Shown here one piece after another: positions 1 through 8,295 of a stretch of DNA of 64,000 bases. Source of the DNA: JBGYPP01 sp041838515 (GTDB lineage Bacteria; Bacillota; Clostridia; Lachnospirales; Lachnospiraceae); assembly GCA_041838515.1 (NCBI GenBank), contig JBGYPP010000083.1:1-64000 (forward strand), read 5' to 3'. Made by a program: the position numbers and the translations under genes. The notes beneath the pieces are model-generated. The model saw only the letters and a program-made list of their open reading frames with translations. It was not told the DNA's origin and searched no databases. How positions within the stretch are numbered: position 1 is the stretch's first letter; each line of letters opens with the position of its first letter.

Positions 1-93
1 GCTGATTACATTAACTACTACAATAACGAGCGCATCCAGGCAAAAACAAAGTGGATGCCACCTGCAAAGTACAGAACGGCATCCACCTGTTGA
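1..93 (+). CDS. IS3-family transposase, C-terminal fragment
   Basis: The window opens inside a reading frame whose last 30 residues contain YINYYNNERIQAKTKW followed by MPPAKYR. This is the usual C-terminal end of the integrase (rve) domain in IS3/IS150-type OrfB transposases, which typically read YI.YYN..RIQ.KL.GM.P..YR. The 5' part lies outside the window, so it cannot be judged whether the element is intact. The stop is TGA at 91-93. Confidence 0.8.
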   Translation, partial: ADYINYYNNERIQAKTKWMPPAKYRTASTC

Positions 94-162
94 GCCTCGA
101 TCATAAATCAATGTGTCCAGGGAACTGGGTACATATCATAACTTAGTTAGTGCGACAGCCCC
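94..162 (+). mobile_element. Right end of the IS3-type element
   Basis: This is the non-coding tail after the transposase stop. The 24 bases at 139-162 (core ACTTAGTTAGTGCGACAG) recur exactly at 41943-41966, next to no transposase gene. A sequence shared only at element ends fits a terminal inverted repeat, here read as the right end. The exact element boundary (157 or 162) is not resolved, because both copies are followed by GCCCC. Confidence 0.6.
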
Positions 163-267
163 TTTTTTTTGGCCTGGGCCTTTTGGCCCGAGATGATTGC
201 CCTGGGGCGGGATAGTTGGTAGAATAGAAATGTGCATGGTAATATTGCAAATAAGGCGGGAGGGCCT

Positions 268-936
268 ATGGACAGAGAGGGAACAAGGCCGGGGCAGGAT
301 GCCCAGGCAGATATGGACAGGCCGGATATGTCGGCGGGGGCAGGAGGACAGGGCATGCAGGAGTTGGCGGGCGCGCCCCTTGGGGCGGGGGTGGAAGGGC
401 AGTGCGCACAGAAGTCGGAGGGCGCAGCGCTGAGGCTGGATTCTGATACTCCGGACCCGCTGCTGGAGCTGCAAATCAAGCTTACACCGGCGGATTTGTA
501 TGATTATCTGCTCTACCACGGTTATACCCGGGGCGGAGGCCTGCTGGGCAGCTGCCTGGGCGCTGTGATGGCTCTGGTGGGCGCAGTCCAGGGCCAGTGG
601 CTCTTTGTGGCCGGCGGGGCGGCGCTGCTGCTGTATCTGCCCTGGACCTTGGGCATACGAAGCCGCAGCCAGTTCCTGGCCAACCCCCATCTGGGCAGGA
701 TGACTTGTTATCGTTTTGACAAAAAGGGGCTGACCATCAGCCAGGGGGAGGAGAGCCAGAGGCTGGACTGGGAGCAGATGTGGGGAGCCAGGGCTACAGG
801 CCGCTGTATTTTGCTCTATACCTCCCGTATCCATGCGGCCATTTTTCCCCGCAGACAGTTGGAGGGAGGTGCGGGGGCTTTGATACAGGTGTTGTCCGCC
901 TATATGCCCCCGGCTAAGGTGCGTATACGTTTTTAG
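268..936 (+). CDS. YcxB-like family membrane protein with low-complexity N-terminus
   Basis: The 222-residue product has a Gly/Ala/Asp/Gln-rich, low-complexity stretch over about the first 60 residues. A region resembling YcxB-like proteins follows: a short acidic/hydrophobic start (LELQIKLTPADLYDYLLYH), two adjacent hydrophobic segments near residues 85-130, then a soluble tail with GLTISQGEESQRLDWEQM, where the family has its strand-rich DW motif. ATG at 268 is chosen because GGGAGG lies 5 bases upstream; an earlier in-frame ATG at 232 has no ribosome site. The function of the family is unknown. The N-terminal extension is not typical of it. Confidence 0.6.
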   Translation: MDREGTRPGQDAQADMDRPDMSAGAGGQGMQELAGAPLGAGVEGQCAQKSEGAALRLDSDTPDPLLELQIKLTPADLYDYLLYHGYTRGGGLLGSCLGAVMALVGAVQGQWLFVAGGAALLLYLPWTLGIRSRSQFLANPHLGRMTCYRFDKKGLTISQGEESQRLDWEQMWGARATGRCILLYTSRIHAAIFPRRQLEGGAGALIQVLSAYMPPAKVRIRF

Positions 937-957
937 GAGGGAAGTATCAGCAGGGAA

Positions 958-1444
958 ATCATAGCAGGGGAATCTTGTAAAGAGTAATAAAAGGGAAACA
1001 ATTGTAAGGGAAAAATTGTAGGAAAATAATTGTAAAGAAACGATTGTAAAGAAACCATTATAGGGCAATAATTGCAAAGGAACAATTGTAAAGAAACCAT
1101 TGTAAAGAAACCATTGTAAAGAAACCATTGTAAAGAAACCATTGTAAAGAAACCATTGTAAAGAAACGATTGTAAAGAAACGATTATAAAGAAACGATTG
1201 TAAAGAAACGAATGTAAAGAAACGATCGTAAAGAAACGATCGTAAAGAAACCATTATAGGGCAATAATTGCAAAGGAACAATTGTAAAGAAACAATTGTA
1301 AAGAAACCATTGTAAAGAAACCATTATAGGGCAATCATTGCAAAGAAACAATTGTAAGGAAATCATAGTAAGGAAGCAATTGTAGGAAACCATAGTAGGA
1401 AAATATTGTAGGAAACCATTGTAGGGCAGTATTTGGAGGGCATG
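958..1444 (+). repeat. 14-bp tandem repeat array (about 34 units)
   Basis: The consensus unit is ATTGTAAAGAAACC, or the same ending in CG. Units begin at 958, 972, 987, 1001, 1015 and 1029, then every 14 bases to 1379, after which four 13-base units run to 1430. Central units (1085-1252) are almost identical and edge units diverge, as expected of slippage or recombination-driven expansion. A variant pair (ATTATAGGGCAATA then ATTGCAAAGGAACA) recurs at 1057, 1253 and 1323, giving higher-order spacing of 14 and 5 units. The array merges directly into the tsaE ribosome site. It has no CRISPR-type spacers. Open frames across it are a by-product of 14 bp read in three phases. Confidence 0.95.
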
Positions 1445-1915
1445 ATGGAAGTTTGCAGCCATTCCTATGGGGAAACACAGGCCCTGGGGGAGCAGTTGGG
1501 CAGGGTATTGCCGGCGGGGAGTATTTTGTGCCTGGATGGGGATCTGGGCGCCGGCAAGACGGCTCTGGCCGGAGGCATAGCCAGGGGCTTGGGCATATCC
1601 GGCGCCATACCCAGCCCCACTTTTTCCATACTGCATATCTATGAGGGGGGGCGGCTGCCTTTTTACCACATGGATCTCTACAGGTTGGGTGAGGGGGCGG
1701 CCTGGGAGGATCTGGGGCTGGAGGAATATCTGGACGGGCAGGGCTTGTGCCTGGTGGAGTGGGCCTCGCTGGGGGGCGCGCTCTGGCAGGGTCTGGAGGA
1801 GAGGATCATAGGCATAGGCCTATGGCGGGATGCCGGCCGGGGGGAGGATTTCCGCCGGCTGGTGATAGAGGGCTTATCCGAAGAGATAGAAAAAATCATA
1901 GAAGAGAAGGAATAA
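1445..1915 (+). CDS. tsaE: tRNA threonylcarbamoyladenosine biosynthesis ATPase TsaE
   Basis: TsaE is the small P-loop ATPase that works with TsaB and TsaD to transfer the threonylcarbamoyl group to A37 of ANN-decoding tRNAs. The 156-residue product has a Walker A motif GDLGAGKT at residues 32-39, the family motif SPTFSILHIYEG, then HMDLYRL and LCLVEWASL. The length is normal. Three starts compete: TTG 1433, ATG 1442 and ATG 1445. ATG 1445 has the best distance from GGAGGG at 1435-1440. It is the first gene of the t6A operon and is preceded directly by the 14-bp repeat array. Confidence 0.93.
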   Translation: MEVCSHSYGETQALGEQLGRVLPAGSILCLDGDLGAGKTALAGGIARGLGISGAIPSPTFSILHIYEGGRLPFYHMDLYRLGEGAAWEDLGLEEYLDGQGLCLVEWASLGGALWQGLEERIIGIGLWRDAGRGEDFRRLVIEGLSEEIEKIIEEKE

Positions 1916-1919
1916 TCGT

Positions 1920-2663
1920 ATGCGGGTATTGGGTTTGGACACTTCCGGTATGGTGGCCGGAGTGGCTATATGGGAGGATGGGCTGATTCGAGGAGAGTAT
2001 ATGGTCAATTACCAAAAGACACACTCCCAGACCCTGATGCCCATGCTGCAGGATTTGGCGGCTCTGCTGGAGCTGGATATGGCCAGCCTGGACGGCGTGG
2101 CCATTACGGCAGGGCCAGGATCCTTTACCGGCCTGCGCATAGGCAGCGGAACGGCCAAGGGACTGGGCATGGCCCTGGGTATACCCCTGGCCCAGGTGGG
2201 CACCTTGGAGGCCCTGGCCTTCAATCTCTGGGGCAGTTCCGACCTGGTTTGCCCTATGATGGATGCGCGGCTGGGGCAGGTATATACGGCGCTGTACCGC
2301 TGGAATGGCGGAGAGGCTATGGAGGAGCTGCTGCCGGCCTGCGCCCTGCCCATAGAGGACTGGGCCGGACAGTTGGAGGCCTATGGCCGGGAGGTGATAT
2401 TCCTGGGAGATGGGTTGCCGCCCCATAGAAAGAGGCTGGGGGAGCTGCTCTCTGTGGGCTGGAGGGAGGCGCCGGCCTCCCACAACCGTCAGAGGCCGGC
2501 CAGCGTGGCCGCTCTGGGGGCTTTGAAGCTGCAGGCCGGAGAGGCTGTGGGGGCTGGAGAACACAGCCTGGTCTATCTGCGCAAGAGCCAGGCGGAGAGG
2601 CAAAAGCAGGCGGGTTTGCTTGGGGATCAGGTCAGGGAGGCAGGCGGTTTGTATAGGGAGTAG
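1920..2663 (+). CDS. tsaB: tRNA threonylcarbamoyladenosine biosynthesis protein TsaB
   Basis: TsaB is the inactive ASKHA-fold partner that dimerises with TsaD. The 247-residue product begins with VLGLDTSG, contains HSQTLMPML and the diagnostic ITAGPGSFTGLRIG near residues 61-74, and ends in a poorly conserved tail, as usual for the family. It starts 4 bases after the tsaE stop, so the two are likely co-translated. Confidence 0.93.
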   Translation: MRVLGLDTSGMVAGVAIWEDGLIRGEYMVNYQKTHSQTLMPMLQDLAALLELDMASLDGVAITAGPGSFTGLRIGSGTAKGLGMALGIPLAQVGTLEALAFNLWGSSDLVCPMMDARLGQVYTALYRWNGGEAMEELLPACALPIEDWAGQLEAYGREVIFLGDGLPPHRKRLGELLSVGWREAPASHNRQRPASVAALGALKLQAGEAVGAGEHSLVYLRKSQAERQKQAGLLGDQVREAGGLYRE

Positions 2664-2795
2664 GCTGTATAGGCATGGATATGGTATTTGCTGAGCGGAT
2701 TTTGCGTTTTGCTTAAGAAATCCCCGAAATCCGGCATCAATAGTATAGATATGGATGAAAAAATAGGATATAATAAAAAGATGGTATGCTCTGAA

Positions 2796-3230
2796 ATGGA
2801 AATACGGCTTATGGAAGCTGCGGATGCGCCGGCAGTGGCGGCGCTGGAGGCGCAGTGTTTTTCCCAGCCGTGGTCCCTCAGGGCCTTTGCGCAGATGGCG
2901 GCCCAGGAGAGCGCCTGTTATCTTCTGCTGTGGAAACAGGGGGAGCTGGCGGCTGTGGCCGGCTTTGTGCAAGCCTTGGACGAGGCCAATTTGTCCAATA
3001 TTATGACGGCTCCGGAGTTCCGGCGGCAGGGTCTGGCCGGACGGCTTTTGGATGCGCTGCTGCATGAGGGACGCGCCAGGGCTGTGTCCCGTTTTGTCTT
3101 GGAGGTGCGCGCCTCCAATCAGTCGGCCATAGGCCTATATGCCAGCCGTGGGTTTGCGCCCTTGGGGCTGAGGCCGGGATTTTATCAGGATCCGCCGGAG
3201 GCGGCCCTGATGATGGAATTGATGGTTTAG
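2796..3230 (+). CDS. rimI: Ribosomal protein S18 alanine N-acetyltransferase RimI-like
   Basis: This is a GNAT acetyltransferase with the RimI pattern: EAQCFSQPWS near residue 20, a substrate strand (NLSNIMTA) and the acetyl-CoA loop RRQGLAGRLL, followed by LEVRASNQSAIGLYASRGF. From ATG 2796 it is 144 residues, matching the family. In-frame ATGs at 2751 and 2781 are also possible, and none has a strong ribosome site. A perfect TATAAT at 2769-2774 upstream hints at an internal promoter but lacks a clear -35. Its place between tsaB and tsaD is the common bacterial arrangement. Confidence 0.85.
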   Translation: MEIRLMEAADAPAVAALEAQCFSQPWSLRAFAQMAAQESACYLLLWKQGELAAVAGFVQALDEANLSNIMTAPEFRRQGLAGRLLDALLHEGRARAVSRFVLEVRASNQSAIGLYASRGFAPLGLRPGFYQDPPEAALMMELMV

Positions 3231-3246
3231 AAAGAAAGGAAGCCCT

Positions 3247-4155
3247 ATGCTGGATGTTTGCTTGCTGGGCACCGGGGGCATGATGCCCCTGCCTTACAGG
3301 TGGCTTACTTCTCTGATGATGCGTTATGAGGGCAGGGGAATACTGATAGATTGCGGAGAGGGGACACAGGTGGCCATGAGGGCCAAGGGATGGACTCCCC
3401 ATGGACTTGAGGTGCTGGCCTTTACCCATTACCATGCTGACCATATCAGTGGACTGCCGGGCCTGCTGTTGACCATGGGCAATGGCGACAGGAGGGAACC
3501 CCTGCTTATGGTGGGGCCTAAGGGACTGGAAAGGGTGGTCAGCTCGCTGCGCATAATCTGTCCTGGCCTGCCTTTTCCCATAGAATACAGGGAGTTGTCC
3601 GGCGAGTATGTGCGGTTGGATTTTGCCGGTTATTATTTGGAGGCCTTTCGGGCGCATCACAATGTGCCCTGTTATGGGTACAGCCTGCGCATACCCCGCA
3701 AGGGGAGGTTTTACCCGGAAAAGGCCTTGGAGTTGGGCTTGCCCAAGCCCATGTGGGGCCTTTTGCAGAAAGGCCAGTCTGTGGAGTGGCAGGGCCGCTC
3801 TATAGAACCCTCCCAGGTGATGGGAGAGGACAGAAAGGGCCTGCATGTGCTTTACTGTACGGACAGCCGGCCGGTGGAGGCTATGTCCCGCATAGGCCGG
3901 GGGGCGGATTTGATGATATTGGAGGGTATGTACGGCGACCCTGCCCAATTGTATAAGGCCAAGGAAAAAAAGCATATGACCATGTATGAGGCGGCGCAGG
4001 TGGCCAAGGAAGCGGGGGCCGGCAGCCTGTGGCTGACCCATTACAGCCCCTCCATGATGTGGCCGTCCAATTATCAAAAGGACGTGGAAAGGATTTTTCC
4101 TAACACCGTGGTGGCGCAGGACGGTTGCAGCGCTTTTCTGGCTTTTGAAGAATAG
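3247..4155 (+). CDS. rnz: Ribonuclease Z (tRNA 3' endonuclease)
   Basis: This metallo-beta-lactamase fold nuclease trims the 3' trailer of tRNA precursors that lack an encoded CCA. The zinc motif THYHADH lies at residues 60-66. It is followed by HHNVPCYGYSL, TDSRPV, the LILEGMYGD stretch and a late histidine in WLTHYSPSM. The length, 302 residues, is standard. Both tRNA genes in this window lack an encoded CCA, in line with a need for RNase Z. The gene sits inside the t6A operon, 16 bases after rimI. Confidence 0.9.
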   Translation: MLDVCLLGTGGMMPLPYRWLTSLMMRYEGRGILIDCGEGTQVAMRAKGWTPHGLEVLAFTHYHADHISGLPGLLLTMGNGDRREPLLMVGPKGLERVVSSLRIICPGLPFPIEYRELSGEYVRLDFAGYYLEAFRAHHNVPCYGYSLRIPRKGRFYPEKALELGLPKPMWGLLQKGQSVEWQGRSIEPSQVMGEDRKGLHVLYCTDSRPVEAMSRIGRGADLMILEGMYGDPAQLYKAKEKKHMTMYEAAQVAKEAGAGSLWLTHYSPSMMWPSNYQKDVERIFPNTVVAQDGCSAFLAFEE

Positions 4156-4178
4156 CTCATTCTAAAAAGGGGATGTAC

Positions 4179-4772
4179 ATGAAGAAAACTTCGGCAAAGG
4201 GCATAGTGATTATAGGCATCTTGCTCATAGGCCTGGTGGCTTATTATGCCTACCTGTCCAACCGCAACCGGGAACTGCTGCAGGGCGACAGCCAGATGAC
4301 GCCGGTGCAAAAGGTGCTGGCCAAGGATTTGGCCAATCAGTATCCTCCTACGCCGAAAGAAGTCTTGAAATATTATGGTGAATTGCAAAAGTGTATATAC
4401 AATGAAACGCTGGCTGAGGGGGAGTTGGAGCAACTGTTGCACAAACAGAGGGATTTGTATGACCAGGAGCTGCTGGATAACAATGCTTGGGAGGCCCAGT
4501 TGGCCGGCGCGCAGAAAGAGGTGGAGGAGTTTCGGGCTGCCAAGCGCCGCATTACCAGCGTGGCCGTGGGATCGGCTGCCAGCGTGGAGTATTATTCCGT
4601 GGACGGATTTGACCTGGCGCGCATACGCTGCGCCTTTAATATCAAGCAGGGTGTGATGAACAGCCCGCTGAACCAGGTTTTTTTGCTGAGGAGGGACAGT
4701 GGCGGCCTTTGGCGCATACTGGGCTGGGAACTGGCCAGCAATCTGGAGGAGAGTACGGAGGCGGCGGAGTGA
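4179..4772 (+). CDS. Membrane-anchored protein, DUF6715-like
   Basis: The 197-residue product has a short basic N-terminus, one hydrophobic segment (GIVIIGILLIGLVAYYAY, about residues 8-27) and an extracytoplasmic remainder. It has the sequence style of a lachnospiral family I recall as DUF6715 (TPVQKVLAKDL, YPPTPKEVLKYYGELQKCIYNE). No catalytic motif is visible. ATG 4179 is preferred over ATG 4173 because of the AAAAGGGG ribosome site at 4165-4172. It lies between rnz and tsaD, only 3 bases before tsaD. The function is unknown and the family assignment is from memory. Confidence 0.6.
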   Translation: MKKTSAKGIVIIGILLIGLVAYYAYLSNRNRELLQGDSQMTPVQKVLAKDLANQYPPTPKEVLKYYGELQKCIYNETLAEGELEQLLHKQRDLYDQELLDNNAWEAQLAGAQKEVEEFRAAKRRITSVAVGSAASVEYYSVDGFDLARIRCAFNIKQGVMNSPLNQVFLLRRDSGGLWRILGWELASNLEESTEAAE

Positions 4773-4775
4773 GCC

Positions 4776-5826
4776 ATGGTGGAGCATAGGGATATTTGTC
4801 TGCTGGCCATAGAGAGCTCCTGCGATGAAACAGCCGCTGCGGTGGTGCGGGGGGGGCAGGGAGGTCTTGTCCAATGTGATCCACTCACAGATAGGCCTGC
4901 ATAAGGAGTACGGCGGAGTGGTGCCGGAGCTGGCCTCCCGGCAGCATATAGAAAAGATACATCAGGTGGTGGGAGCTGCGCTGGAGGAATCTGGCCTGTC
5001 CTTGGGAGATATGGCCGCTGTGGCTGTCACCTATGGGCCGGGTTTGGTGGGATCTCTGCTGGTGGGTCTGTCCTTTGCCAAGGCCCTGGCCTTTGGAGCC
5101 GGCCTGCCCCTGGTGGGCGTACACCATATCGAGGGGCATATAGCTGCGAATTTTATCCAGGCGCCGGATTTGGAGCCGCCTTTTTTGTGTCTGGTGGCTT
5201 CCGGGGGCCATTCCCATCTGGTCTGGATGGAGGATCACGGACGGTACCGCATTCTGGGGCAGACCCGGGATGACGCGCCTGGTGAGGCCTTTGACAAGGT
5301 GGCCAGATCTCTGGGGCTGGGATATCCCGGAGGTCCGGCCATCGACAGGATTTCCAGAGAGGGGGATGGCCGGGCCATACGCTTTCCCCGTGCCAGGGTG
5401 GAGGGCCGGGAGTGGGATTTTAGCTTTAGCGGTCTGAAAAGCGCCGTACTCAATTATCTGAACCAGCAGAAAATGCGTGGGGAGGAGGTGCCGGTGGCGG
5501 ATGTGGCCGCCTCCTTTCAGCAGGCGGTGGTGGATGTGCTGACAGAGCACAGCCGTATGGCTCTCTGCGCCATGGGGGAGGAGCTGGGATATATGCCGCC
5601 CCTCGCATTGGCCGGGGGCGTGGCTGCCAACCGGCTGCTGCGCCAGTCTTTGGAGGATATGGCTAAGGCCCAGGGTGCCAGATTTGTCTGCCCTGTGCCG
5701 GCCCTGTGTACGGATAATGGGGCTATGATAGCTTCGGCGGGGTATTTTGCCTTTTGCCAGGGGCGAAGGCATGGCATGGATTTGAACGCTTATCCCGTTG
5801 TGCCCTTGGATGCCCTAGTGGATTGA
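4776..5826 (+). pseudogene. tsaD: tRNA N6-threonylcarbamoyladenosine transferase TsaD, frameshifted in a G8 run
   Basis: TsaD is the catalytic subunit of t6A synthesis. From ATG 4776 the frame reads MVEHRDICLLAIESSCDETA up to AAVVRGG, then leaves the family. From the G-run at 4849-4856 onward the next frame gives REVLSNVIHSQIG and the whole remaining protein. Removing one G restores a 349-residue TsaD of normal length, with the HHIEGH metal motif and the ATP-site GGVAAN. An ATG at 4825 could start the downstream frame, but that would lose the N-terminal ESSCDET nucleotide motif. TsaD is normally essential, so a sequencing error or slippage at the homopolymer is more likely than true loss. Confidence 0.9.
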
Positions 5827-5836
5827 GGGGGTGGGT

Positions 5837-6622
5837 ATGCGGAATATAGGCATAGCGCTGGCAGCCGGCATGGGCAGGCGCATGGGTGAGGGGCCTGCCA
5901 AGCAGTATAGGCAATTGCTGGGCAGGCCTGTGCTGTTTTATCCTCTAAAGGCCATGGAGGCCAGCAGTCTGGAGGGAATATTGCTGGTCTGCGCGCCGGG
6001 GGATGAGGACTGGGTGCGGCAGTCCATTGTGGAGCAGTATGGTTTTTCCAAGGTGATGGCCGTCATAGCCGGTGGCCGGGAGAGGGCGGATTCGGTTTAT
6101 GCTGCGCTGGAGTGGATAGAGGCAAGAGGTCTGCTGGAGGAAGAGGGCTTGGTACTGGTCCATGACGGTGCCAGAGCCTTTGTGGAGGCTGTACAGATAG
6201 ATGACTGCCTGGAGGCGGCGGCAGCCTGGGGGGCGGCGGTTTTGGCCGTACCCTGCAAGGACACGCTGCGGCTGGGGGATGCTCTGGGTTTTGGCCGGGG
6301 CGTGCCTCCCCGGGAGCATATGTGGCAGATCCAAACGCCCCAGGCCTTCCGGTTTGGCTGGCTGCTGGAGGCCCATAGGGCGTGGCGAAGGGGGGATGTA
6401 CAGCGCGCGCCCCTGGGATTTTTGGATTTTGGCCAGGGGGGGCCGGGGACGGTGACCGACGATGCCATGCTGGTGGAGTATTATGGGGGGCATAGGGTGA
6501 AGTTGGTCATGGGTTCTTATGAAAATGGCAAATTGACCACGCCGGAGGACATGGCGCTGGGGCAGTGGATACTGGAAAAGAGGATGGGGAATGGAGATAG
6601 TGCTGGCTTCGGCCTCGCCTAG
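5837..6622 (+). CDS. ispD: 2-C-methyl-D-erythritol 4-phosphate cytidylyltransferase
   Basis: IspD transfers CMP to MEP in the non-mevalonate isoprenoid pathway. The nucleotide loop GIALAAGMGRRMGEG is at the N-terminus. VIAGGRERADSVYAAL, LVHDGARAF, the QTPQAFRF stretch and a late TDDAMLVE all match the family. ATG 5837 follows GAGGGGG by 5 bases; an upstream GTG at 5831 is less likely. At 261 residues it is somewhat longer than the usual 230, with extra sequence around GDVQRAPLGFLDFGQGGPG. It overlaps maf by 32 bases. Confidence 0.9.
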   Translation: MRNIGIALAAGMGRRMGEGPAKQYRQLLGRPVLFYPLKAMEASSLEGILLVCAPGDEDWVRQSIVEQYGFSKVMAVIAGGRERADSVYAALEWIEARGLLEEEGLVLVHDGARAFVEAVQIDDCLEAAAAWGAAVLAVPCKDTLRLGDALGFGRGVPPREHMWQIQTPQAFRFGWLLEAHRAWRRGDVQRAPLGFLDFGQGGPGTVTDDAMLVEYYGGHRVKLVMGSYENGKLTTPEDMALGQWILEKRMGNGDSAGFGLA

Positions 6623-7187
6623 GCGCAGGGAACTGCTGGAGCAAATAGGATGGAAATATCAAATCTTGGCGGCGGATATAGACGAAAATTTGGCGGGGGA
6701 GGATGCCGGAAACCCCGCCGGCATAGTGCAGACTCTGGCCAGGCGTAAGGCGGAGGCGGCGGCTGATGCCTGGGAGGATGCCGGACGGGGGCCGGCTCTG
6801 GTGCTGGGCGCTGATACGCTGGTGGCCATAGACGGGCAGGTTCTGGGCAAGCCCCGGGATGCAAGGGAGGCTGGGGCCATGCTGGACCGGCTGCAAGGGG
6901 CTAGGCACAGCGTGTATACCGGCGTCTGCCTGCTAAGGCTGGATGCAGCGGGGGAGAGGCAGGTCAAAGTGTTTTATGAGCAGACGTTGGTGGATTTTTA
7001 TCCCATGGATGCTCAGGAGATAGAGGCTTACATATCCAGCGGCGAGCCTATGGACAAGGCTGGGGCCTATGGCATTCAGGGCCTGGGCGGGGCCTTTATC
7101 CAGGGCATAGAGGGGGATTATACCAATGTGGTGGGCCTGCCCTTGGGCAGGTTGTACCAGGAGGCAAAGGGGTGGACAGAAGCCTAA
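6591..7187 (+). CDS. maf: Maf family nucleotide pyrophosphatase
   Basis: Maf proteins hydrolyse non-canonical or modified nucleoside triphosphates. The 198-residue product has the N-terminal signature IVLASASPRRRELL, GADTLVAIDGQVLGKP in the middle, HSVYTGV, and the late GAYGIQGLGG with EGDYTNVVGLPL. All are diagnostic. It begins inside the end of ispD in another frame, indicating translational coupling. Confidence 0.93.
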   Translation: MEIVLASASPRRRELLEQIGWKYQILAADIDENLAGEDAGNPAGIVQTLARRKAEAAADAWEDAGRGPALVLGADTLVAIDGQVLGKPRDAREAGAMLDRLQGARHSVYTGVCLLRLDAAGERQVKVFYEQTLVDFYPMDAQEIEAYISSGEPMDKAGAYGIQGLGGAFIQGIEGDYTNVVGLPLGRLYQEAKGWTEA

Positions 7188-7240
7188 GGCTTGATATAGA
7201 ACATTCGTTTGCAAAAAAAGGGGAAAAGGAGGTAAGTCGT

Positions 7241-7897
7241 ATGAAAAAAGCGGTGATTTTTGATTTGGACGGCACCTTGCTGGATACTCTTTCCAGCATA
7301 GAGTATTGCTCAAATAAGGCCCTGGCGGCAGCCGGGTATGCGCCCCGGGAGAGGGAGGAGTACAAGTATTTTGTGGGAGATGGGGCCAAAACCCTCATCA
7401 AAAGGGCGCTGGCGGCGGCGGGAGATCCGGAGGGCCGGGATTTTGACAAGGCCTTTGCCGCCTATGGGGAGGTGTTTAGGGATTACTGTATGTATGAGGT
7501 CAAGCCCTATGCCGGCATTAGGGAATTGCTGGAGGCCCTGGCCCAAAAGGGAGTCAAGACGGCTGTCCTCTCCAACAAGCAGGATGCGGAAACCAAGAGG
7601 GTGGTGGCCTCATTCTTTGGCGAGGGAGCTTTTTCCCAGGTGCGGGGTCAGGTGGAGGGCATGCCGGTCAAACCCCATCCCGCAGGCGCATTGCGCATAC
7701 TGGAGCTGTGGGGGCTGGAGGGCCGGGATGTGATTTATCTGGGAGATACGGGCACGGACATGGCCACCGGCAAGGCTATACGCGCGCTGACCCTGGGCGC
7801 CCTGTGGGGCTTCCGCAAGGCGGAGGAGCTGCAGGAGGGCGGTGCGGATGCCCTGTTGAAGAAGCCTATGGAACTGTTGACGTATTTGGAGAAATAG
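7241..7897 (+). CDS. HAD-superfamily phosphatase (phosphoglycolate phosphatase-like)
   Basis: The 218-residue HAD hydrolase has the nucleophile motif FDLDGTLLDT at residues 7-16, a helical cap, motif II around VLSNK, a lysine in KPHP and motif IV in YLGDTGTDM. It resembles Gph/PgpP-type phosphatases. The true substrate cannot be read from sequence. ATG 7241 follows AAAGGAGG by 8 bases. It is the last gene before a bidirectional terminator at 8278-8321. Confidence 0.85.
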   Translation: MKKAVIFDLDGTLLDTLSSIEYCSNKALAAAGYAPREREEYKYFVGDGAKTLIKRALAAAGDPEGRDFDKAFAAYGEVFRDYCMYEVKPYAGIRELLEALAQKGVKTAVLSNKQDAETKRVVASFFGEGAFSQVRGQVEGMPVKPHPAGALRILELWGLEGRDVIYLGDTGTDMATGKAIRALTLGALWGFRKAEELQEGGADALLKKPMELLTYLEK

Positions 7898-8091
7898 GGG
7901 CTGGGGATGGGCCTGGCTGGGGCATGAGAAGCTTTGGGGCACCGGAACAGGCAGTATGGTTTATCTTATGAAACTATATTGCATTTCACAGTATGGAGCA
8001 GGCAATACTAAGCAGGAGCAACAACTGGAACAGCTTTTTATCAGATGTGGGCAGTTGAGCATGGTTCTATCGGCATGGAAATGGAATGGGG

Positions 8092-8295
8092 ATGATCAAG
8101 ATGCGGGGAAAGGGGTTGAGTTCCCTGTTGCTGCTCCTGGTTCTTGTTTTAGGGGGATTTGCAATACCGGCAAGTGATGGGGTGGAAGTGCGTAGTGTTA
8201 ACAAAAATCACTCTTTTATCATGGAAAACAAATCGAAAAATCTAGTTCCACAGCATCCGCCCCAGCCCCAAACATGCAAAAAGAGAGGGAAGTGA
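8092..8295 (+). CDS. Possible small secreted peptide (weak)
   Basis: This 67-codon frame starts MIKMRGKGLSS and has a run of leucines and valines (LLLLLVLVLGGFAIPA) that looks like a signal peptide, with a possible cleavage after PASDG. The remaining 35 residues show no domain. It ends inside the left arm of the terminator at 8278-8321. It may be a real short secreted peptide, a decayed gene, or chance. A second frame at 7956-8177 has even less support. Confidence 0.3.
   Translation: MIKMRGKGLSSLLLLLVLVLGGFAIPASDGVEVRSVNKNHSFIMENKSKNLVPQHPPQPQTCKKRGK

Noticed and set aside
136..1281. Long minus-strand frame (381 codons) through the 14-bp array, with repeating VSLQWFLYNGFFT-like residues
   Set aside because: The peptide repeat is what a 14-bp repeat gives when read in three phases. 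There is no ribosome site or promoter, and it runs antisense into the YcxB-like gene.
958..1444. Array considered as a CRISPR or as replication-origin iterons
   Set aside because: Units are contiguous 13-15 bp with no unique spacers and no cas genes. No dnaA, dnaN or DnaA-box cluster is nearby.
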